Assembly: GCF_013201705.1 (NCBI RefSeq)
Contig: NZ_CP053837.1
Coordinates: forward strand, 1,302,001-1,366,000
From: Aliarcobacter faecis
Lineage (GTDB): Bacteria; Campylobacterota; Campylobacteria; Campylobacterales; Arcobacteraceae
Reading direction: 5' to 3'
Length of the DNA: 64,000 bases
The notes under the pieces are model-generated. The model was not told the origin of the DNA. It was given only the letters and a program-made list of their open reading frames with translations, and ran no database searches. How positions within the stretch are numbered: position 1 is the first letter of the stretch; each line of letters starts with the position of its first letter. A program made the translations under genes and the position numbers. Below, piece after piece: positions 58,285-64,000 of this stretch.

Positions 58285-58752
58285 ATGTTAGAACACTATA
58301 AAGAAATATTAAATTATGTTTCAAAACTAATTGGAGATAAAGAAAGAGCCAAGGATGTTACTCAAGAAACATATCTACGAGCTATTAGCCTCGAAGAAAA
58401 TAAAGAGATAAATCGCTCTTTCTTATATAAAATTGCAAAAAATATTGTAATTGATTATGCAAGAAAAAATAAACAAAAAATTCAAATAGAATTTCAAGAA
58501 GAAAGCTTTGTAAGTCCAAAATATGAGCAACCTGATGAAGTTACAATATCAGATAATCAATATAAAAATCTTTTAAAAATCGTAGATACTTTACCAAAAA
58601 GAAGTAAAGAAGCTTTTCTTTTACACTCAATAGATGGATATACAAGAAAAGAGATAGCTGAAATTATGGAAATTACTCAAAATGCTGTTGAAAAGCATAT
58701 CAATAGAGCTATAAAAAAATTACAAGAACATTTAATAATAGATCAGGAATAA
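58285..58752 (+). CDS. ECF sigma factor, FecI-like
   Basis: A 155-residue sigma-70 family protein with regions 2 and 4 only. Region 2 is KERAKDVTQETYLRAISLEE and FLYKIAKNIVIDYARKNKQK; region 4 is LPKRSKEAFLLHSIDGYTRK and EIAEIMEITQNAVEKHINRA, close to FecI. With the FecR-like anti-sigma gene two bases downstream and a TonB receptor carrying an STN domain, it forms a cell-surface signalling unit that switches on siderophore uptake when ligand is bound. Confidence 0.94.
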   Translation: MLEHYKEILNYVSKLIGDKERAKDVTQETYLRAISLEENKEINRSFLYKIAKNIVIDYARKNKQKIQIEFQEESFVSPKYEQPDEVTISDNQYKNLLKIVDTLPKRSKEAFLLHSIDGYTRKEIAEIMEITQNAVEKHINRAIKKLQEHLIIDQE

Positions 58753-58754
58753 AT

Positions 58755-59711
58755 TTGAAAGAACAAATAAAAGATGAAGCTATACATTGGGCAACTTTAA
58801 AAAAAGAAGGTTTTTCTCAAAGTCAAAAAAAAGAGTTTGAATTATGGCTACAAAAAAGTGATTTACATAAAAAAGCTTTCAATGAAGCAAATGCTATTTA
58901 TAGTATATTTAAAAATATTCCAAAAGAGCAATCTGAACTTTTAAGTAAACAAGCACATAAAAGTATTAGAAAAATGAAATTTATAGATAGAACTATAAAA
59001 CCTTTTATAGGTTTTGCTGCTGTTTTAGCCTGTTTATTTATAGGATATAAGTTTTTTATACCAAACTACACTCAAAGTTATCATACTCTTTTCAATACAG
59101 TAAAAAATGATTTACTTCCAGATGGTACGAAAATATCAGTAGATACGAATACAAAGCTAAGTGTAAGTTATTTTAACAATAGAAGAAAAGTTATTTTAGA
59201 AAATGGACAAGCTTTTTTTGAAGTTGCAAAAGATGAAAATAAACCATTTATAATTGATTCTGGAAAAACTAAGATAGAAGTAGTAGGTACAAAATTTGAA
59301 GTTAAAAACTTGGATAATATAACAACTGTAAATGTAAAAGAAGGTGTAGTAAAAGTAAGTTTTAATACAAATCCTATCTTAGTAAATAAAGATATCTCTA
59401 TTTTAAAGCAAGGTGATAAAGTAATCATAAATGATATAGGTATTTTGCAATATATAGGTAAAACACCTCTTGAAGAGATTGCTCCTTGGAAACAAGATGA
59501 AATAATTTTTAGTAAAACTACTTTAAAAGAAGCATTTAAAACTTTTTCAAGATATCAAGACCTAGAAATAGAGTTTAAAAATAAAACATTTGAAGATAAA
59601 CTTTTTAGTGGGAAGTTTAATACTTTAGAAGTTGATAGGTTTATTTTTGCTATTCAAAAAATATATCCTATAAAAGTTATAAAAAATGGAAATAAAGTAG
59701 AAATAAATTAA
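58755..59711 (+). CDS. FecR-like anti-sigma / sigma regulator
   Basis: A 318-residue inner-membrane protein. A cytoplasmic N-terminal domain (EAIHWATLKKEGFSQSQKKE, HKKAFNEANAIY) binds the ECF sigma factor. One helix at about 78-96 crosses the membrane. The periplasmic FecR domain (LLPDGTKISVDTNTKLSVSY, GQAFFEVAKDENKPFIIDSG) and C-terminal STN-like part contact the receptor signalling domain. The start is TTG 58755, with AGGA at 58745-58748. Confidence 0.93.
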   Translation: MKEQIKDEAIHWATLKKEGFSQSQKKEFELWLQKSDLHKKAFNEANAIYSIFKNIPKEQSELLSKQAHKSIRKMKFIDRTIKPFIGFAAVLACLFIGYKFFIPNYTQSYHTLFNTVKNDLLPDGTKISVDTNTKLSVSYFNNRRKVILENGQAFFEVAKDENKPFIIDSGKTKIEVVGTKFEVKNLDNITTVNVKEGVVKVSFNTNPILVNKDISILKQGDKVIINDIGILQYIGKTPLEEIAPWKQDEIIFSKTTLKEAFKTFSRYQDLEIEFKNKTFEDKLFSGKFNTLEVDRFIFAIQKIYPIKVIKNGNKVEIN

Positions 59712-59762
59712 TTTTTATATAAAAATAATTTCTATTTTATCTGCTTAACTCATAAAATTCTA

Positions 59763-59780
59763 ACAAATTTCAAAATTTGT
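59763..59780. promoter_or_regulatory. Palindrome upstream of the TonB receptor gene
   Basis: ACAAATTT-CA-AAATTTGT, a perfect 8-bp inverted repeat about 85 bases before the receptor start. It precedes A residues, so it is not a plus-strand terminator; it could be an operator. A loosely Fur-like AATGATTATTATAATTA lies at about 59830-59846, closer to the gene. Confidence 0.4.
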
Positions 59781-59863
59781 AAAAAAATATGTCCGATTTT
59801 TAATTCCTATTTCGTTTTAATGTACTAAGAATGATTATTATAATTAAACAAAAGGATGGAGAA

Positions 59864-62236
59864 ATGAAACAGTTAAAAGCAAAGTTTATAACTTCTGCTA
59901 GTGCAATCTTACTTTGCAGTGCTTTATTGGCACAAGAAACTTATACTATAAAAAATATGAGTCTAAAACAAGCTTTAGAAAAAATCTCTAAAGAGTCTAA
60001 GCTATCGTTTATTGCTGATGAAAGTCTAATTGATGGTAAAAAAGCAACAAATATTGAAAATATCAATAATCTAAAAGAAGCTCTTGATAAGGTCTTACAA
60101 GGCTCTGGGCTTAATGCAACTATTGAAAATAATACTATTATTATAAAAGAGATATCTTCATACAAAATCATAAATGGGAATTATGTTTTAGACGATGTTT
60201 CTGTAAATAGTTCAAATAGTAAAAATGGAAGTGCTGAAAATGGCTATGTAGCAAAAGAACTAAAACAAGTTGGATTTTGGGGAGAAAAATCACTTCAAGA
60301 TACACCTTATTCAATGAGCGTAATGTCTAGTGATTTAATAGAAAATGTAATTGCAGGAGATATTGACCAACTTTATAAAATGAACCCTGTTATTCAACAA
60401 TCTACTCCTACAACTGTTTATACTTATCCATCTGCAGTAATAAGAGGATTTGGCTCAAGTACTAGTGCAGTAGATGGTATGAAAATGTCTTCATATACTT
60501 ATGGTACAAGTACAGAAGAAATAGATAGACTAGAAATTATGAATGGCTTATCTGGTTTTATGTATGGAGCTGGAAATGTTGGAGGAATAACAAACTATGT
60601 ACTTAAAAGACCGACTTATGAAAGGCTTACAAATTTAACACTTGGGAATTATGGTGGAGAACAATACTATGCTCATATTGATTTAGGTAATAAGATAGAT
60701 GAAAAAGGTAAATTTGCATATAGATTAAATGCTGTATATCAAGATGGTGAAACTTCAAAAGATGATCAAAATATAGAAAAAAAACTTATAAGTGGTGCAT
60801 TAGATTGGAATGCAACAGATAATTTTCAACTTCAATTAGAAGCAGCACATAAATTTTATAAAATAGATAGACCTGATAATAGATTTTATACAAGAGGATT
60901 AAATTATTGGCCAAAAGCTTTTGATAATGAAAAAACTTATTCTCCTGATTGGACTTATAATCAGACTAAAACTGATAGAGTCGGACTAAATGCAACTTGG
61001 GATATAAATGATATTTTTACACTAAGAACAGCATATATGTATAAAAAAGATAATAGAGAATTTAGCTTAATATATCCACAATATTCACCTGAAGGCTGGA
61101 CCGCTCTTTCTCCATTTAAAAATGCACCATATGATACTATTTCACATAGTGCTTATGCTTATTTAGATAGTAAGTTTGATACGGGAACTATTTCTCATAA
61201 ATTAACTTTTGGTATTTCAGGAGAAACATATAAAGAAAGGAAATATAAGGAAAATAATGGATTAATTTTTGATAGTTCATATGGAATACCAAGTGGTTTA
61301 ACAATTAATCAGTTAATGAATTTAAGTTCACCTAATTTCTCGTCAAATTATGGAAATGAGAAATTTATAGCAAGTGAAACAACAAATAAAAATATTATTA
61401 TTGGAGATGATATAGTTTTTAATGATAATTGGAGTGCTTTAGTTGGATTTAACTATACAAAAGTAAGTGCTGATACTTTTGAATGGGAAATAACTAGTTA
61501 TGAAGAAACAGCAACAACTCCAACTTTATCTTTAATCTATAAACCTATTGAAAATTTAACAACTTATGCTAGTTATATTGAAGGATTGGAATCTGGAAGT
61601 ACAGTTCCAAATGAACCAAACAAATATAACAATCCAGGGGAAATATTAGACCCTTATGTAAGTAAACAATATGAAGTTGGAGCAAAATATGCAGTTAGTG
61701 AGAGTTTACTTTTAAGTTCAGCTTTATTTAGAATAGAAAAAGCAAATTCTTATGAAGAGACAACATCAAATGGTAAAATAACTTTAAATCAAGATGGTTT
61801 AGAAATACATCAAGGTTTAGAGCTAACAGCAACTGGAAAAATAACAAATAACTTAACAGTTATAACAGGTGGAACAATTATGGATTTAAAAGTAGATAAA
61901 GCTACAAACCCAGCCTTAAAAGATAAAAAACCAACAGGTGTAGCTTCAAAATTAGCTAAACTTTATGCAGAATATAATCTCCCTTATTTTAGTGGTTTAA
62001 CTTTAACTGGTGGAGCATATTATACAGGTGGTAAATATCAAGATTCTTTAAATAAAAATAAAATCGATAGTTATACTATTTATGATGCAGGATTTAGATA
62101 TAAAACAAAATTAGACAAATACCTTACAACATTCAATTTTAATGTTACTAATCTTACAGGCGAAGATTACTGGGCGACAACTAATCAACTTGGAATTCCA
62201 AGAAATATTGCATTTTCTATGAAAATGGAGTTTTAA
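59864..62236 (+). CDS. TonB-dependent siderophore receptor with N-terminal STN signalling domain
   Basis: A 790-residue outer-membrane receptor from ATG 59864, with AAGGA at 59852-59856; the in-frame ATG 59831 would add 11 residues ahead of the signal peptide. Signal peptide (MKQLKAKFITSASAILLCSA), STN domain at about 25-105 (SLKQALEKISKESKLSFIAD), TonB-box region (YVLDDVSVNS), plug (LQDTPYSMSVMSSDLIE, AVIRGFGSS) and a 22-strand-type barrel ending in Phe (FSMKMEF). The STN domain relays ligand binding to the FecR-like protein. The type resembles FoxA/FpvA ferric-siderophore receptors; the exact ligand is not readable. Confidence 0.93.
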   Translation: MKQLKAKFITSASAILLCSALLAQETYTIKNMSLKQALEKISKESKLSFIADESLIDGKKATNIENINNLKEALDKVLQGSGLNATIENNTIIIKEISSYKIINGNYVLDDVSVNSSNSKNGSAENGYVAKELKQVGFWGEKSLQDTPYSMSVMSSDLIENVIAGDIDQLYKMNPVIQQSTPTTVYTYPSAVIRGFGSSTSAVDGMKMSSYTYGTSTEEIDRLEIMNGLSGFMYGAGNVGGITNYVLKRPTYERLTNLTLGNYGGEQYYAHIDLGNKIDEKGKFAYRLNAVYQDGETSKDDQNIEKKLISGALDWNATDNFQLQLEAAHKFYKIDRPDNRFYTRGLNYWPKAFDNEKTYSPDWTYNQTKTDRVGLNATWDINDIFTLRTAYMYKKDNREFSLIYPQYSPEGWTALSPFKNAPYDTISHSAYAYLDSKFDTGTISHKLTFGISGETYKERKYKENNGLIFDSSYGIPSGLTINQLMNLSSPNFSSNYGNEKFIASETTNKNIIIGDDIVFNDNWSALVGFNYTKVSADTFEWEITSYEETATTPTLSLIYKPIENLTTYASYIEGLESGSTVPNEPNKYNNPGEILDPYVSKQYEVGAKYAVSESLLLSSALFRIEKANSYEETTSNGKITLNQDGLEIHQGLELTATGKITNNLTVITGGTIMDLKVDKATNPALKDKKPTGVASKLAKLYAEYNLPYFSGLTLTGGAYYTGGKYQDSLNKNKIDSYTIYDAGFRYKTKLDKYLTTFNFNVTNLTGEDYWATTNQLGIPRNIAFSMKMEF

Positions 62237-62246
62237 TATAAAATAT

Positions 62247-62266
62247 AAAGAGATTTTTCTCTCTTT
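62247..62266 (+). terminator. Candidate terminator after the TonB receptor
   Basis: AAAGAGA/TCTCTTT stem with a six-base T-rich loop (TTTTTC), located 11 bases after the stop and before the convergent nagZ end. Followed by ATTATAG rather than a T run. Confidence 0.45.
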
Positions 62267-62303
62267 ATTATAGATTAAACTGTTTTAAGAAATCTCTTTA
62301 AAA

Positions 62304-63389
62304 CTAAATCTTCTTTAAAAGCTCATCTATTTTTTTATTTGACTCTATTATATTTTCAAGTGGAATTTCTCCGGTTTTAACTTGAGTGTAAACAGTATTT
62401 ACAATCTCTTTTAAGCTAATTGGTTTTGCTAATTGATTTGCAAAAAGTAAAAGATTTACACCACTATTTATTGCTAAAGTTAAAGTAGTTTTTAAATCAT
62501 AATGATTACTTATTGCACTCATTTGTAAATCATCAGTTATCAAAACTCCATCAAATTTTAATTTTTCTCTTAAAAGCTTTGTATTTACATTGTATGATAA
62601 AGTTGCAGGATAGTTTTTATCTAAATTTTCATTATATACATGAGCTGTCATTATCAAATCTGCTTTACCATTTTTAATAAAATATTTATAAGGTTCTAAC
62701 TCTTTTTCACTCCAAGTTTTAGAAATATCTACAAATCCCAAATGAGAATCAGCTAAAGAAGAACCATGTCCAGGGAAATGTTTTAAAGTTGATAAAACTT
62801 TCTCTTTTTTCATTTCATCTACAAAAATAGAAGCATATTTTGTAACAATTTGAGGATTTTCTCCAAAACTTCTTCCTCTTGTTACTATTACTTTATTATT
62901 TTTATTTATTGCCAAATCAACTGATGGTGCAAAGTTTAAATTTATTCCAACATTCTTTAAATCTTTTGCCATATTTGAATAACTTATTTTTGCAAAATCT
63001 TCACCTTTTTGTGCTATTTCACTAGCTTTTAAAGTATTTACAAATCCTATATCACTTTTTAATCTTTGAACTACTCCTCCTTCTTGGTCAATAGAGATTA
63101 AAAGTTTTTGCTTAGAGATATTTTGCAAATCACTATTTAATTTTTTAAGTTGTTCTAAATTTTCTATATTCTTCACTTTTGTCTTATCATTTGGATCTTT
63201 ATCAAATAAGATAACTCCACCTAAACCAAACTCTACATCTTTATATATCTGTTTATTTTTATCTATAGTTGTTTCAGAGAATCCTAAAATAACCATTTTT
63301 GCAATCATTTTTTCCACTTCTTGTTTTGTATAAGTTTGTCCAAAGCTATAAACTGCAAATAAACCTAAAAATAGTAATTTTTTAATCAT
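62304..63389 (-). CDS. nagZ: Glycoside hydrolase family 3 beta-N-acetylhexosaminidase, exported
   Basis: A 361-residue GH3 enzyme. The conserved loop with the catalytic His is LKHFPGHGSSLADSHLG, and the nucleophile Asp is in GVLITDDLQMSAI. SIDQEGGVVQRL and GINLNFAPSVDLAI are further NagZ signatures. It removes N-acetylglucosamine from peptidoglycan fragments. Unlike the cytoplasmic enterobacterial enzyme, it starts with a signal peptide (MIKKLLFLGLFAVYSFGQTY), so it probably acts in the periplasm. The J-domain gene is eight bases upstream on the same strand. Confidence 0.93.
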   Translation of the reverse strand: MIKKLLFLGLFAVYSFGQTYTKQEVEKMIAKMVILGFSETTIDKNKQIYKDVEFGLGGVILFDKDPNDKTKVKNIENLEQLKKLNSDLQNISKQKLLISIDQEGGVVQRLKSDIGFVNTLKASEIAQKGEDFAKISYSNMAKDLKNVGINLNFAPSVDLAINKNNKVIVTRGRSFGENPQIVTKYASIFVDEMKKEKVLSTLKHFPGHGSSLADSHLGFVDISKTWSEKELEPYKYFIKNGKADLIMTAHVYNENLDKNYPATLSYNVNTKLLREKLKFDGVLITDDLQMSAISNHYDLKTTLTLAINSGVNLLLFANQLAKPISLKEIVNTVYTQVKTGEIPLENIIESNKKIDELLKKI

Positions 63390-63397
63390 TCTTACTC

Positions 63398-63664
63398 CTA
63401 TTTAACCCAATTTTTGTAATTTGTAAAAGCTGGAAACTGCTTTTTAAACTCATCTTTTTCAAAAGAGAAACTATAATTTTCCATATACTCTTGCAAAATT
63501 TCATAAGCTTGTTTAAGTTCTATAAACTTCTCATTACTTCCACTTTGCATATCTGGATGATACTTTTTTGATAATTTCAAATATCTCTTTTTTATATCTT
63601 TTTTACTCATTTTAGAGATAATTCCAAACAGTTCAACTGCTTTTATAAAATCTTCATAGTTCAT
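63398..63664 (-). CDS. Small J-domain (DnaJ-like) protein
   Basis: An 88-residue protein that is essentially one J domain: helix II KKRYLKLSKKYHPD with the His36-Pro-Asp38 motif that stimulates DnaK, then KFIELKQAYEILQEYM. There is no Gly/Phe region, zinc finger or membrane segment. It should be a specialised DnaK co-chaperone; the client is unknown. It lies directly before nagZ. Confidence 0.9.
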   Translation of the reverse strand: MNYEDFIKAVELFGIISKMSKKDIKKRYLKLSKKYHPDMQSGSNEKFIELKQAYEILQEYMENYSFSFEKDEFKKQFPAFTNYKNWVK

Positions 63665-63753
63665 TTCAAAATCCTTTAAAGTAAAGATTATACAAAAACA
63701 TTATGATTAATCTACTTATTGTATAATACACCCAATTTTTTTTAAGGTATTTT

Positions 63754-64000
63754 ATGGGACAAATTATAAATTTAGCAATTACTATTTTAATTTTATATCT
63801 AATATTTACAAATTTTGGAACTTTTTTAATGATAATTGGGGGAATAATACTTTTTTTTGCAATTCTTACATATTTTATTAGAAAATCTTTTCTTAAAAAT
63901 GCTTCAAGATTTCAATACAAGTACCAAAGTTTTGATTTCAATAATTTCAACCAAAATTTTAATAATAGTGATTTTAAAGGAAACTTTTATAATCAAACTT
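63754..64000 (+). CDS. Small membrane protein, 3' end outside window
   Basis: An open frame from ATG 63754 to the window edge (82 codons seen). It begins MGQIINLAITILILYLIF and has two adjacent hydrophobic stretches (about 5-22 and 26-42), a basic segment (RKSFLKNASRFQYKYQ) and then an Asn/Phe-rich region (FDFNNFNQNFNN). AAGG precedes the ATG. It diverges from the J-domain gene. The family is not recognised from this fragment. Confidence 0.65.
   Translation, partial: MGQIINLAITILILYLIFTNFGTFLMIIGGIILFFAILTYFIRKSFLKNASRFQYKYQSFDFNNFNQNFNNSDFKGNFYNQT

Noticed and set aside
59763-59787. Terminator for the FecR-like gene
   Set aside because: The hairpin is followed by A residues on the plus strand, not T; an operator is more likely.

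Overview
The window is AT-rich (low GC throughout) and gene-dense, with no gene-free stretch above 300 bases. Gene content and protein style (HQWRQPL-type histidine kinase, UPF0323 lipoprotein next to a glutathionylspermidine-synthase-like gene, TsdA, FlhX, a CetA/CetB-like pair, many chemoreceptors) point to a Campylobacterota chromosome, most likely Arcobacter/Aliarcobacter. The species call is inference. I saw no tRNA, rRNA, CRISPR array or IS element.

Region by region. 1-1409: 5' part of a dCache chemoreceptor on the minus strand, cut by the window edge. 1.6-13.8 kb (+): uvrC, alr, an orphan PAS histidine kinase, a flagellar block (fliK-like, flhX-like, later fliP), a small membrane protein with mrdA (PBP2), and an HD-GYP phosphodiesterase. 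13.9-19.2 kb (+): an efflux operon whose RND permease is split into two translationally coupled halves; then a TlpA-like thioredoxin and argC. 20.9-31.2 kb: ABC-F ATPase, a phage-style leucine-rich-repeat protein, a redox cluster (nitroreductase and MdaB-like oxidoreductase divergent from an HxlR regulator and an AEC transporter), divergent yeiH/LysR, a DsbC/G-like protein, a PEBP protein and an AraC regulator. 31.2-35.0 kb (-): a thiosulfate/tetrathionate module (tsdA, a stand-alone periplasmic sensor, response regulator, histidine kinase). 35.1-39.7 kb: DMT transporter, RNase H-like protein, a guanidine-II riboswitch with its SMR guanidinium exporter and an ABC ATPase, then a UPF0323 lipoprotein with a GspS-like enzyme.

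39.7-58.2 kb is the remarkable part: a cluster of chemoreceptor genes with different sensor domains (helical bundle, 4HB, sCache, NIT, and soluble PAS-paired receptors) but nearly interchangeable HAMP and signalling domains, all ending in a WESF tail. Six transcription units carry the same 38-bp promoter element ending in four GATAA repeats. A 4,195-bp segment is tandemly duplicated; the junction lies inside the conserved signalling-domain sequence and creates a chimeric receptor. A long inverted repeat links the minus-strand receptor with the sCache receptors. Between them lie ligA and an unusual gene that looks like a decayed sigma-54 C-terminal region fused to a catalytically intact GIY-YIG nuclease domain.

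58.3-62.2 kb (+): a FecI/FecR/TonB-receptor iron-signalling operon. 62.3-64.0 kb: an exported NagZ-like hexosaminidase, a J-domain protein and the start of a small membrane protein.

Taken together the window is weighted to sensing and motility (receptors, kinases, c-di-GMP turnover, flagellar export), with envelope maintenance and stress or efflux modules between.
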